From Treponema zioleckii (lineage in GTDB: Bacteria > Spirochaetota > Spirochaetia > Treponematales > Treponemataceae), in contig NZ_JPUF01000002.1 of the NCBI RefSeq assembly GCF_014737315.1, positions 1-64,000 of the forward strand: DNA of 64,000 nt, written 5' to 3'. The notes beneath the pieces are model-generated. The model saw only the letters and a program-made list of their open reading frames with translations. It was not told the DNA's origin and did not search any database. Position 1 is the stretch's first letter. Each line of letters begins with the position of its first letter. Of this stretch, positions 16,410-25,075 are shown piece after piece. Position numbers and translations under genes: made by a program.

Positions 16410-17189
16410 ATGGCAGAAAGTAAGCTTGCTGTCTCTCATATTGAGAAGTTCTTCCGAATTGAACAGGAATACTTGCAAGTCCTTGATGACATAACGCTTG
16501 ATATTCCTGAGGGAGCCTTTGTTAGCATTGTTGGTGCGAGTGGCTGCGGTAAATCTACTCTTATCAGAATTATCGCAGGCTTGGAACAGCCGAGCGGGGG
16601 TAAAATAACGCTTGATGGCAAGCAGATTACTAAACCTTCACTTGATGTCGGTATGGTTTTTCAGGAAGCTCGGCTGCTGCCGTGGCTTTCTGTTGAGAAA
16701 AACATTGACTTTGGCATTTCCGACAAGAGTCTTTCAAAGAGCGAAAGAGCACAAAAAGTGCAGAACCTTATTTCTCTTACAGGTCTTAATGGTTTTGCAA
16801 AAGCTCTCCCGCGACAACTTTCTGGTGGAATGCAACAGAGAGTTGCAATTGCACGGGGACTTATCAATACGCCTAAGGTTCTTCTTCTGGATGAACCTTT
16901 CGGTGCCCTTGATGCTTTTACCCGCATGACGATGCAGACTGAGCTTCTGAATATTTGGCGCAAAGAAAAGAATACTATGGTGCTTGTTACCCATGACATT
17001 GACGAGGCAATATTTTTGAGCACGCATATTGTTATTCTTTCTGAACGCCCTGGGCGTATAAAGGAAGTTATCCCTGTAGAACTGACAGGACAGCGGGACA
17101 GAAGTTCCTCGGAATTCTTGCAGATACGGAAACGAGTTCTAAAGTCGTTCTTCAATAAAAATGAGGAACTTTTGGAATATTACTTATAA
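16410..17189 (+). CDS. ABC transporter ATPase (SsuB/TauB-like)
   Basis: The energy-coupling subunit of the nitrate/sulfonate/taurine ABC family. The 259-residue protein has Walker A GASGCGKST (42-50), signature LSGGM (137-141), Walker B LLLDEP (158-163) and the D-loop GALDAF. I chose the ATG at 16410 because GAGAGGAG lies just before it; a GTG at 16392 would overlap metK and lacks an RBS. It works with the binding protein at 18976 and the permease at 19967, although two enzyme genes are interposed. Confidence 0.93.
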   Translation: MAESKLAVSHIEKFFRIEQEYLQVLDDITLDIPEGAFVSIVGASGCGKSTLIRIIAGLEQPSGGKITLDGKQITKPSLDVGMVFQEARLLPWLSVEKNIDFGISDKSLSKSERAQKVQNLISLTGLNGFAKALPRQLSGGMQQRVAIARGLINTPKVLLLDEPFGALDAFTRMTMQTELLNIWRKEKNTMVLVTHDIDEAIFLSTHIVILSERPGRIKEVIPVELTGQRDRSSSEFLQIRKRVLKSFFNKNEELLEYYL

Positions 17190-17205
17190 AAATGGAGATG
17201 CAATT

Positions 17206-18456
17206 ATGGCACGAGTTATAGATAAAGACTGGCGAAAAAAAGAGGAAAGCTTCCGTGAGATTATAAAAAAATATCCTGAGATTTCACCATTTATCATTAC
17301 GCAGTTGGATGTACAGAGACGAGGCGTAACATTCACTTCCGCAGCACTTGACCGCGTAGACCCAAGCATTCATCAGACTCGTCCTCTTGGCGAAAGACTT
17401 GCCCCAGACTCGCTTTTGCTCAGGGACGGAACAAGTATCGTAACGAATTTTACATTCGCCACATCGGACGGTACGATTAGCGGACGAGACCCGTACCTTG
17501 TGGACGTAGTTGACGGAAAAACCGTTCTTACTGATAACGGTGACATTATTGATGAAATCATTTATTGGGAAAAACCTGAGTATTATGACAAGGTGACCAG
17601 CTTTGGAAACAAAATGGGAACTGTAATCCGTGCTCGCCCTCAACGCTTTCATTTGGACGTGAACCATTATTGCCACTTTTGGGACGTAGGCGGCGAGGGA
17701 TGCAAATATTGCGGAATCGGAGCAGAAGGACATAAATACAAGGGAGCAAGCAATGAGCACGCCAATTATGACGAAATCCGCGAAGTAATGCAGGAACTTG
17801 TAAAAGAAAAAGGACGCTTTACAGGATTTATCCTGACAGGGGGCAGTGTTCTTAGCGGCAAGGAACTTTGCGATGACGAACTTGAGCAGTACATTCAGAC
17901 AATGCATGCCATTGGCTCTGTTTTTAGTGCAAAAAAATTCCCAAGCCAGATAAACAGTACGGCTCTCAATGTTCGTCAGCTTGAGCGTTTGTACAACGAG
18001 ACCGGCCTTACAAGTTATACGACTGACCTTGAAGTATTTGACGAAGAAGTGCACAAGTGGGTTTGTCCTGGAAAAGCCCGCCTGATTCCGTTCAAGGAGT
18101 GGAAAAAACGCCTTTATGATGCAGTTCCGATTTTTGGCAAAGGACAGGTCAACACAGGAATCGTAAGCGGTGTAGAACTTGCTGAGCCTAATGGTTTTAA
18201 AAGCGAGGCAGAAGCAATTGCCCGCAACCTAGAGACTGCGGAGGAGCTTACTTCCCATGGAGTTGGGCTTAAACACGATGTCTGGAACGTTGTTCCTAAT
18301 TCCATTTTTAAGAATCAGTCTACGCCATCCCTTAATTACTACGTTCAAATCACAAAGGGTTTCTATGAACTGAACCTAAAATATGGCATCAATACAGAGA
18401 TGGACGATTATCGAAAATGCTCAATGCACGCCAACATCAACCATGACAGAATATAG
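17206..18456 (+). CDS. Radical SAM protein with CX9CX2C cluster motif
   Basis: A 416-residue protein. C156, C166 and C169 lie in HYCHFWDVGGEGCKYCGIG, giving CX9CX2C in place of the common CX3CX2C. A Gly-rich segment for SAM follows (FILTGGSVLSG, about 208-218), and later parts fit a TIM-barrel core. The long N-terminal part (1-150) has no motif I know. The ATG at 17206 has GGAG upstream; a distal ATG at 17161 overlaps the ATPase gene. Being downstream of metK and beside a transporter suggests it modifies or splits an imported compound. Its reaction is unknown. Confidence 0.85.
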   Translation: MARVIDKDWRKKEESFREIIKKYPEISPFIITQLDVQRRGVTFTSAALDRVDPSIHQTRPLGERLAPDSLLLRDGTSIVTNFTFATSDGTISGRDPYLVDVVDGKTVLTDNGDIIDEIIYWEKPEYYDKVTSFGNKMGTVIRARPQRFHLDVNHYCHFWDVGGEGCKYCGIGAEGHKYKGASNEHANYDEIREVMQELVKEKGRFTGFILTGGSVLSGKELCDDELEQYIQTMHAIGSVFSAKKFPSQINSTALNVRQLERLYNETGLTSYTTDLEVFDEEVHKWVCPGKARLIPFKEWKKRLYDAVPIFGKGQVNTGIVSGVELAEPNGFKSEAEAIARNLETAEELTSHGVGLKHDVWNVVPNSIFKNQSTPSLNYYVQITKGFYELNLKYGINTEMDDYRKCSMHANINHDRI

Positions 18457-18465
18457 GAGGAATTT

Positions 18466-18948
18466 ATGGCAATAATATTATCAGATGAATTAAAGGCAAT
18501 AATCGGGGATTCCTCAACAGTTGCAGTTATAAGTGCAGTCGGCAAGAACGGTAATCCATATTCTCAAGTTCCGCATAAAATTTCTGTCCGCGAAGACGGT
18601 CGAATTGCGGTGCACCAGTTACTTGAAAAATCGCAGTTGCAAAAAAATCTTGTATACAGCCTTTGGTTCAGCAAAAAAGTATCTCTCGTAATTGTGGCAA
18701 AAGATGGACGAAAGTTTCACTTGTATCTAACGCCGTATCAAGCTTTGGTCGCTGGGCGGGAGTTCACAAAAGAATATGAGTCTGTACTTGCTGAATTTGG
18801 CGAAGATGCAGACCTTTCTACGGTATGGCTTTTGGATGTTGATTCTTATGCGTCTGCAACGTATAAAGATGAGCATGCACAGGAAAAAGCAGAGCATCCA
18901 TATTTGTATCACATGGACCTCATTGTAAAAGAAGAGTTCCGTGCATAA
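18466..18948 (+). CDS. Small flavin-split-barrel-like protein
   Basis: A 160-residue cytosolic protein, 10 bp after the radical SAM gene, with RBS AGGAGG. The pattern of short beta strands (TVAVISAVGKNGNPYSQVP, then GRIAVHQLL, then VSLVIVAKDGRKFHLYLTP) resembles the pyridoxamine-5-phosphate-oxidase/flavin reductase split barrel. No clear FMN-binding residues can be assigned. In this operon it might be an FMN protein supplying electrons (inference). An unrelated small fold is possible. Confidence 0.6.
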   Translation: MAIILSDELKAIIGDSSTVAVISAVGKNGNPYSQVPHKISVREDGRIAVHQLLEKSQLQKNLVYSLWFSKKVSLVIVAKDGRKFHLYLTPYQALVAGREFTKEYESVLAEFGEDADLSTVWLLDVDSYASATYKDEHAQEKAEHPYLYHMDLIVKEEFRA

Positions 18949-18975
18949 GTATTCTGGTATTTTTTGGGAGCTGAT

Positions 18976-19962
18976 ATGAAATATAAAGTAAAACTTACAA
19001 AGATTTTTGGATTAGTCTTTCTCGTTTTTGCAGCAGGAATGCTTATGTCGTGCACTAAAAATGAAACGCAGACACTTAATTCCGCAAAGAAAATACGCTA
19101 TATAGGTTATGTCACTTATTATCCGATTTTTATTGCGGACAAACAGGGCTTTTTTAAGGAAGAATTTGGCGACAGCGTGGAATTTGAATTCAACCATCGC
19201 ATGAATGGAGGAGCAGCCGCTATGGAAGCGATGGCTGGCGGAGAGATTGATTTTGCTGCTCTTGGCGATATGCCTATCGTGCAGGCTCGTGCAAACGGTC
19301 TTGATGTGCGTGTTATTTCTAGCCTGTTTACTTCAACTACGGGCTACGGTCTCGTTGCTGCAAAAAATTCAGGAATTCATTCAATTCAGGATTTGCGTGG
19401 TAAAAAAGTCGCTGTTATGGGTGCGAGCGTTCAAAACAAGCTTTTGCTGAAATATCTCGAAAAAGAGAATATTCCTGCTGATTCTGTTGATATTCTTTAC
19501 ATGAAAAGTCGTGACCAGCTTGCAGCCTTTGTTGCAAACAGTCTAGATGCTGCCGTTACGGCTGTTCCGTACACTCAGAATATCATAGAGAAAACAGGTG
19601 CTTATCAGGTACTTGATGCCACTGGCTATGACACAATCCACACCTACATTGCCGCAAATGGCAAATTCTTGGATGAAAATCCCGATTTTGCAACAAAATT
19701 CTTGAGGGCAATCAAAAAGGCAAACAAATGGATTGACTCTCACTATAACGAAGCTATGGAATCTGCCGCAACAGAGGAAGAAAATAAGGTTGAATACGAG
19801 GACTTGTATTACAAGACCCGTGAATTTACGTTCAATCTCTCTGAGGAGACTTTGGACAGCCTTCAGGACACAATTAATTATCTTTACAATCAAGGAACCA
19901 TATCTGAAAAACTTGATGCTCGTTCTTTTGCGGAAACTCGTTTTATAAAGGCGGCGGAGTGA
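18976..19962 (+). CDS. ABC transporter substrate-binding lipoprotein (SsuA/TauA-like)
   Basis: A 328-residue lipoprotein. The signal peptide ends in the lipobox LMSC (Cys about 26), so it is anchored outside the inner membrane. The mature part is the NMT1/THI5-like fold of the nitrate/sulfonate/taurine group: IGYVTYYPIFIADKQGFFKEEFG, GGAAAMEAMAGGEIDFAALGDMP, then DLRGKKVAVMGAS. I chose the ATG at 18976 with GGGAG upstream; an in-frame TTG at 18964 is less likely. The substrate is unknown. Confidence 0.92.
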   Translation: MKYKVKLTKIFGLVFLVFAAGMLMSCTKNETQTLNSAKKIRYIGYVTYYPIFIADKQGFFKEEFGDSVEFEFNHRMNGGAAAMEAMAGGEIDFAALGDMPIVQARANGLDVRVISSLFTSTTGYGLVAAKNSGIHSIQDLRGKKVAVMGASVQNKLLLKYLEKENIPADSVDILYMKSRDQLAAFVANSLDAAVTAVPYTQNIIEKTGAYQVLDATGYDTIHTYIAANGKFLDENPDFATKFLRAIKKANKWIDSHYNEAMESAATEEENKVEYEDLYYKTREFTFNLSEETLDSLQDTINYLYNQGTISEKLDARSFAETRFIKAAE

Positions 19963-19966
19963 TGAT

Positions 19967-20752
19967 ATGGATGGTTCAATTTCTTCAAATCGTGCAAAAA
20001 GTTCGTCTGATAGAATCGTAGAACGCCTGATTTTTGTCGTAACTCCTGTTGTATTCCTGCTTGTCTGGGAACTACTTGGCTATGCGGGAATTTTGAATAC
20101 TGTAATTTTACCGACGCCAGTAAAGATTGTAAAAGCTTTCTGGTCTCTTTTGCTCTCAGGAAAGTTTTCAAAAGATTTTTCTGCCAGCGTTGTAAGGGTT
20201 TTGCTAGGATTTTTATATGGAACCCTTACAGGGCTTGTTTTGGGAATATTGACAGGCTTATTCTCAAAAGTGAGCAAGGCACTTTCTGTATTGTTTGGAA
20301 TCCTTCGACCTATTCCTACTATAGGACTTGTTCCCCTTATGATTTTATGGTTCGGAATAGGCGAGACTTCAAAAGTCATAGTAATTGCCATTGGTACATT
20401 CTGGAGCGTTCTTCTTAACACACAGGCAGGTATAGAAGCCGCTGATTCAAAATTGATAGAGGTTGCCCGCATTCTTGAGAAAGACCGTGTAACCGTGCTG
20501 TTCAGGGTTATAATGCCAGCTGCATTGCCATCGATTTTTACAGGAATCAGGCTTGGCATTGGAAATGCCTGGAAAAGTGTTGTTGCGGCAGAAATGCTTG
20601 CTGCTACAAAAGGCATCGGTCACATGATTGAATATGCGAGAGAGCTTGCTCAGCCAGCAAAAATGTTCGTCGGCATACTAACTGTCGGAATCGTTGGGCT
20701 TTTGCTTGATGTTGGTATTCGCAGATTTCAAAAACGGCTTTTATGCTGGTAA
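19967..20752 (+). CDS. ABC transporter permease (SsuC/TauC-like)
   Basis: A 261-residue inner-membrane protein with about six TM segments. The cytoplasmic coupling loop EAADSKLIEVARILEKDR (about 163-180), which docks the ATPase, is typical of the family. It starts 4 bp after the binding-protein stop and is the last gene of the metK operon, followed at once by a strong terminator. Confidence 0.93.
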   Translation: MDGSISSNRAKSSSDRIVERLIFVVTPVVFLLVWELLGYAGILNTVILPTPVKIVKAFWSLLLSGKFSKDFSASVVRVLLGFLYGTLTGLVLGILTGLFSKVSKALSVLFGILRPIPTIGLVPLMILWFGIGETSKVIVIAIGTFWSVLLNTQAGIEAADSKLIEVARILEKDRVTVLFRVIMPAALPSIFTGIRLGIGNAWKSVVAAEMLAATKGIGHMIEYARELAQPAKMFVGILTVGIVGLLLDVGIRRFQKRLLCW

Positions 20753-20772
20753 TTTGCGTAAACACAGAAACG

Positions 20773-20799
20773 AGCGGTAGAATCTTGCATTCTGCCGCT
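20773..20799 (+). terminator. Intrinsic terminator of the metK operon
   Basis: An 11-bp stem AGCGGTAGAAT with ATTCTGCCGCT (one G-T pair), a 5-base loop, then six T. It lies 20 bp after the permease stop. Confidence 0.92.
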
Positions 20800-20820
20800 T
20801 TTTTCATGTGGTAGCGTGAT

Positions 20821-21015
20821 TTATCGTTCTAGAATCCGCTCCAAACGAGCGAAAACTTCTTTTAGTCGTTCTTCTGATAGAGATGCATAATCAACGATTA
20901 TTGTGTGAGTCTCAGATGTCTCGCTTTCTTTTTTGAGTCTGTAGTCGCAGCAGAAAATAAACCCCTGCGGAAGAGGCACTTTCACAAATAAAAAGCAAAT
21001 CATATCCAATTGCAT
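20821..21015 (-). pseudogene. Short minus-strand ORF, possible remnant
   Basis: A 64-codon frame ending in a helical SEERLKEVFARLERILER tail that looks like the C-terminus of a real protein, perhaps an aminotransferase-like one. The upstream half overlaps the DUF1703 remnant antisense and looks random. No promoter or RBS was seen. Treated as a gene fragment at best. Confidence 0.25.
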
Positions 21016-21107
21016 ACAAGAACGATGGTCGTAAAATTATCAAGGTCGGTGTTAATTATTCAAGCAAAGACGAGCAGCTTTCTGACTGGAAGATTGAGGA
21101 AGCCTGA
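20961..21107 (+). pseudogene. C-terminal remnant of a DUF1703-type AAA-ATPase/PD-(D/E)XK protein
   Basis: An open frame from just after a TAA (20958-20960) to a TGA (21105-21107). It encodes the characteristic tail of the AAA-ATPase-like/DUF1703 family: PAEEALSQIKSKSY, YKNDGRKIIKVGVNYSS, then a Trp-containing end. There is no start codon, and the rest of the roughly 500-residue protein is missing. These genes are often multicopy and mobile-like in gut bacteria. What remains here is a fossil. Confidence 0.65.
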
Positions 21108-21227
21108 ATCCTGCACGAGATGCGAGATGAAGCCCAAAAGCGAAATCGCGACAAGCGTCAAAAATGCGAGACAATTCTGTTTAAAAATATCATTAATCTG
21201 TTTTTTTGCTTCAATCCAAAACTTCAT
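21060..21227 (-). pseudogene. Truncated membrane-protein gene
   Basis: A 55-codon ORF with an ATG at 21227, a few bases after the stop of the 21234 gene. It encodes a cytosolic start (MKFWIEAKKQINDIF) and one good TM segment (about 19-38), then a tail that runs antisense into the DUF1703 remnant. It is probably the 5' end of a longer gene cut off by rearrangement. A real small membrane protein is the alternative. Confidence 0.35.
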
Positions 21228-21233
21228 AATTCA

Positions 21234-21842
21234 TTATATATTTTTATTCAGTTCCCGACACGCAAAATCAAGTTCGTGCTTCAAGTAGTGCAAATCATCT
21301 TTTTCCAGCACAAAAAGCAGATCGTCAACGGAGCATAGCATGTTTGTGGCTTTCCACACATAAAAATAAACAAGAGCTTGATAAAAAATGAACAGCAATG
21401 AATCGCGCGGAATGTTGCTTTTTTCAAAATCTTCTTTGTCAAAATCCAAAATTTCTTTTTTGAAGCATTTATACAACTTGTATGCTTTTTTGTATTTTCG
21501 TTTCTTATTGAAGCGCGACGGAAAAAGCTGCAACCAAAAAATATTGAATATTTCTTTTTTGTATTTTACAAAATCAATCATCGAGAAAATATCGAAAAGC
21601 GTTCCAAGTTTGAAAATCTTTTTTGTCCGCCCACAGATTTCATCAAGCATTCGAAAAGATTCTTCAATGTTTTCATTTTTTTGAAAATTTTGGATTATTC
21701 GTTTTTCGATTGTTTTGTGATGTTTTCCCAAAAGATAAGTGCTGATAAAAAGCAGGTAATTTTTTGAAAAATCACCGCTTTTTAGTATTTTGTACGATTT
21801 TCTACCTTCGTAATACGGCAAACTTTCAAATGTCTCTTCCAT
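21234..21842 (-). CDS. Protein of unknown function, Lys/Phe-rich
   Basis: Not recognised. I chose the ATG at 21842, preceded by GGGGGA. An ATG at 21872 lies inside the terminator of sstT. The 202-residue product is very rich in Lys, Phe, Tyr and Ile, mostly helical, with no clear signal peptide. The composition is more AT-biased than its neighbours and it lies next to gene remnants, so recent acquisition or decay is possible. Confidence 0.6.
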   Translation of the reverse strand: MEETFESLPYYEGRKSYKILKSGDFSKNYLLFISTYLLGKHHKTIEKRIIQNFQKNENIEESFRMLDEICGRTKKIFKLGTLFDIFSMIDFVKYKKEIFNIFWLQLFPSRFNKKRKYKKAYKLYKCFKKEILDFDKEDFEKSNIPRDSLLFIFYQALVYFYVWKATNMLCSVDDLLFVLEKDDLHYLKHELDFACRELNKNI

Positions 21843-21861
21843 AAAATCCCCCAAAGACAAA

Positions 21862-21898
21862 ATAACCGCCATTCCGATTTTTTCAGTCTGGCGGTTAT
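21862..21898 (-). terminator. Intrinsic terminator of sstT
   Basis: A 10-bp perfect stem ATAACCGCCA / TGGCGGTTAT, followed on the minus strand by TTTTG. It lies 15 bp after the sstT stop. Confidence 0.7.
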
Positions 21899-21912
21899 AA
21901 AAAGTTCAAAAT

Positions 21913-23136
21913 CTAGGCATTAGCCCCAGCCGAAAGATTTTTGTTCTTCTGGGCAAAGTCCGCTGTGGCGGTAATCAGAACATCGCTTGAAGAATTCAGG
22001 GCAGTTTCCAAAGAATCCTGAATGATTCCAATCATAAATCCGATGCTTACCATCTGCATCGCAATATCCTGCGGAATACCGAGCATTGAGCACGCCATCG
22101 GAATAAGGAGGAGCGAACCGCCGGCAACACCGGAAGCACCGCAAGCGCCGAGCGTCGCCACAATCGAAAGAATGAGCGCGTGGAAAATATGAACCTCAAT
22201 TCCGAGCGAGTTTGCAGCAGTCAAAGACATTACCGTAATCGTAATCGCGGCCCCGTCCATGTTGATTGTTGCGCCGAGCGGAATCGAAACTGAATAAAAA
22301 TCCTTGTGGAGGCCAAGTTTTTCGCACAAAGCCATGTTAATCGGAATGTTCGCCGCAGAACTTCGCGTAAAGAAAGCTGTTACCGCAGATTCACGAAGGC
22401 ATCTGAAAACGAGCGGATACGGATTTTTTTTGAGCGTAGCGGCAACAATAATCGGGTTGATGACCAACGCCTGAAAAAGCATACATCCAACAAGAAGAAC
22501 GATGAGTTTTCCGTAAGATGTAAAAACCATAAGACCTTTGTCGCTCACGGTCGTAAACGCAATGCCCAAAATACCGAAAGGCGCAGTCTGAATAATCCAT
22601 GAAATCGTTACAGAAACGGCAGTGGAAATATCTTTAAGGACAGTTTTTGTAGAATCGTCGGTGAATTTTCTGATTGAAAGTCCTGTTAAAATCGCCCAAA
22701 AGAGGATTCCCACATAATTTGCATTCATAACGCAGGCAACAGGATTCATAACCATGTTCGTCAGGAGATTCGAGAACACATCGCTCAAAGAGCCAGGAGC
22801 AGACATTTCTTCGGTGGCTGTCAAGGTTACAGAAACCGGGAACATATAGCTCGCAAGAACAGCAATAAGAGCCGCAATCAAGGTTGATGCGATGTAAAGT
22901 GCAATGACCATTGTGAATCGTTTTCCGAGGTTCTTGCCAGCAACAGAAAGGGAGCTTATTACGAGAAGAAGAACAAGAATCGGAGCAACACCCTTCAAGG
23001 CACCAATGAACAAAGTTCCAAGCACACCAATGAACGATGCCTGAGGAAACAAAAGCCCAAGCACAATACCAAGGATAAGACCGATTACAATTCGGAGCAC
23101 GAGTGGCACTCCAAAAACTTTTTTAAGAAAGTTCAT
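21913..23136 (-). CDS. sstT: Serine/threonine:Na+ symporter SstT
   Basis: Imports serine and threonine with sodium. The 407-residue protein belongs to the dicarboxylate/amino-acid:cation symporter family, with about eight TM segments and two re-entrant loops. It shows the Ser-rich loop TRSSAANIPINMALCEKLG (about 258-276) and the motif SIPLGATINMDGAAITITVMSL (about 284-305). Length and motifs agree with SstT. It stands alone, with its own terminator. Confidence 0.92.
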   Translation of the reverse strand: MNFLKKVFGVPLVLRIVIGLILGIVLGLLFPQASFIGVLGTLFIGALKGVAPILVLLLVISSLSVAGKNLGKRFTMVIALYIASTLIAALIAVLASYMFPVSVTLTATEEMSAPGSLSDVFSNLLTNMVMNPVACVMNANYVGILFWAILTGLSIRKFTDDSTKTVLKDISTAVSVTISWIIQTAPFGILGIAFTTVSDKGLMVFTSYGKLIVLLVGCMLFQALVINPIIVAATLKKNPYPLVFRCLRESAVTAFFTRSSAANIPINMALCEKLGLHKDFYSVSIPLGATINMDGAAITITVMSLTAANSLGIEVHIFHALILSIVATLGACGASGVAGGSLLLIPMACSMLGIPQDIAMQMVSIGFMIGIIQDSLETALNSSSDVLITATADFAQKNKNLSAGANA

Positions 23137-23243
23137 TTTTTAGACTCCTAAAAGCGAATTGTTTGGATTCTATCACAAATAAGAATCTATTTTTATAGGC
23201 ATTTCAGACAATTCAACCAAAAGGAGTAAAAAATATAAAAAAA

Positions 23244-24029
23244 CTAATCCAAATCCCTGCCAAAAACCTTAATCTGTGTAAGAGCAGGAAAAGGTGAAGG
23301 GTCATCTGCTTTTATAAGTTTATAAAACGTAAGTGAAGTCACAATTTTTTCATCAAAACTAAAAATCTGGGCATCCCCACGTTTTTCAAGCGGAATTTTT
23401 AGCGTAGAGCCGTCCGAAAAATCAAGCGTTCCTTCCGTCCACCATGCGTCATGCGGAAAATCAGCACGCAAATAAATTGCCACCGAGTTGATTTTTACAG
23501 GGCGCCCAAAATCAAGATGAAATTCAGCGTCAGGATTTCTGTTTATTCCCCAGCTCGAATACGGCCACTCTCCGTGATAAGTGTTCGCCAAAAGTCCGTC
23601 AATGGCATTTCTAGCCGCGAACACGGCTTCCCCGCGTGTCTCAACGTTCGCCCAAGCATGAGGAAAGAGAGACTCGTTCGAATGAAAATCGTAAGGATTT
23701 AATGCAAGATTCTTTTCGGCTTTTATTTCGCTGTCCGTCGCAAGCCTAACATAAAGATAATGCCTGCTTCCGGTAAAACTTTTTGGGTCGTAAGACATTT
23801 TCTTTTCGCCAAAAGGAATTTCAAAATCATAGGAAGCGGACAAAAAACAAAAACTTTCTTCCATGCAGTCATCAAGTTTTATTTTTACGAAGGCACGCTC
23901 GTCGCAATTCAGGCTTATCCTGTCGCCATCCACGTATTCACCTTCGTAAACCGCAAAAAGCTCATTTTCGGCCGAAAAACTGTTTTTTACGTTGCCATCT
24001 TTATCAAGAATAGAAAGTTTCAGCTTCAT
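23244..24029 (-). CDS. Protein with discoidin/F5-8C-like carbohydrate-binding domain
   Basis: A 261-residue protein without a signal peptide. From about 105 to 258 the sequence (NLALNPYDF, GEAVFAARNAIDGLLANTYHGEWPYSSWGINRNPDAEFHLDFGRPVKINSVAIYLRADFPHD) matches the galactose-binding-like/F5-8 type C beta-sandwich. The first 100 residues form another beta domain. Lack of a signal points to a cytosolic role, odd for this fold. It starts 42 bp after the PfkB kinase gene and is likely co-transcribed with it. Confidence 0.75.
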   Translation of the reverse strand: MKLKLSILDKDGNVKNSFSAENELFAVYEGEYVDGDRISLNCDERAFVKIKLDDCMEESFCFLSASYDFEIPFGEKKMSYDPKSFTGSRHYLYVRLATDSEIKAEKNLALNPYDFHSNESLFPHAWANVETRGEAVFAARNAIDGLLANTYHGEWPYSSWGINRNPDAEFHLDFGRPVKINSVAIYLRADFPHDAWWTEGTLDFSDGSTLKIPLEKRGDAQIFSFDEKIVTSLTFYKLIKADDPSPFPALTQIKVFGRDLD

Positions 24030-24071
24030 TTTTCCCGCTCACCTCCAGTGCAATCTCCCCGTCAATTTATT

Positions 24072-24989
24072 CTACAACTGAATCAGCCTCTCGACAAACT
24101 CACGCGAAAGCAAATCGCTTACGGTCTGACGAGTCAAAAGAGTTTCCTTGGCGCACACAAGACCATAATGAATACATCTCTTAACGTTCTCATGATTCAA
24201 AAAGCCCATCAAAAAGCCCGAAGCAAACGCATCGCCGGCACCAATTGTGTCAACGATTTTTACAGTGTTATACGGAGGTTCAATCCAAACTTTTTCTCCA
24301 ATAACAACCATTACCCCGCGCTCGCCAAAAGTGATGATAAAATTCTTGAATCCTAATTCCCGGAATTTTTCAGCCGTGGACAAATCCATTACAGGTTCTT
24401 CGCCAATAATCGCCTGGGCCTCAAACTCGTTGCACGCAAATAAATCAATAAGTTTCGCGTATTCAAGCGTCTTAACAGCAATATCAGGCGATGTCGCGTT
24501 CTGAAAAAAGAACATCTCAGGATTCTCTTTTTTAAGTTCGTAAAAATCGTGCAAAGTCTCAGGGCTTAAATTCGAGTCCATCACAATCGTGTCAATTTTG
24601 TTCTTTTTTATAAAATCTTTTACGCTCTCATCAACAACGATTTCCTGTAAAACTTTGTTGTCGTAAATGCAAGAAGCCCTTTTTCCAATAGAAGCCATTA
24701 CCGAAAAGAGAGCTGTTGACTTTACAGAACTAGTCCGCAAAAGCTCCGTGTTGATTTTAGCCTCAGCCAGCCCATGCCGTAAATAGTCACCAAAAATATC
24801 GTTACCAACTACGGAATAAATATACGTATCCAACCCTAAATGTTTTAGGTTTATCGCCATTCCTCGGCCAACGCCACCAGGCACAAGTTCAATCGTTCCG
24901 TCGCGATATCCCTCATTGTCATCTTCTTCCGGGCTATACGCTTTTATATCAACAGAAACGTTACCAACACATAAAACTTTGCTATCCAT
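24072..24989 (-). CDS. PfkB-family sugar/nucleoside kinase, pseudouridine kinase-like
   Basis: A 305-residue ribokinase-fold enzyme. It has the N-terminal GGVGRGMAINLKHLG (38-52), the NEFEAQAI segment (187-194) and the catalytic GAGDAFASGF (250-259, D253). The GGVGRxxAxNLxxLG form resembles pseudouridine kinases (PsuK), but no pseudouridine-5'-phosphate glycosidase gene (psuG) is adjacent, so the substrate is open. A discoidin-like protein gene follows. Confidence 0.85.
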   Translation of the reverse strand: MDSKVLCVGNVSVDIKAYSPEEDDNEGYRDGTIELVPGGVGRGMAINLKHLGLDTYIYSVVGNDIFGDYLRHGLAEAKINTELLRTSSVKSTALFSVMASIGKRASCIYDNKVLQEIVVDESVKDFIKKNKIDTIVMDSNLSPETLHDFYELKKENPEMFFFQNATSPDIAVKTLEYAKLIDLFACNEFEAQAIIGEEPVMDLSTAEKFRELGFKNFIITFGERGVMVVIGEKVWIEPPYNTVKIVDTIGAGDAFASGFLMGFLNHENVKRCIHYGLVCAKETLLTRQTVSDLLSREFVERLIQL

Positions 24990-25075
24990 AATTCAAAATA
25001 TCCTTATTCTCGTTTCAAGTATACAACATTTTCTTTAATTCCATTTTAAATATTCCAAAATATCAAAAAAAATTG

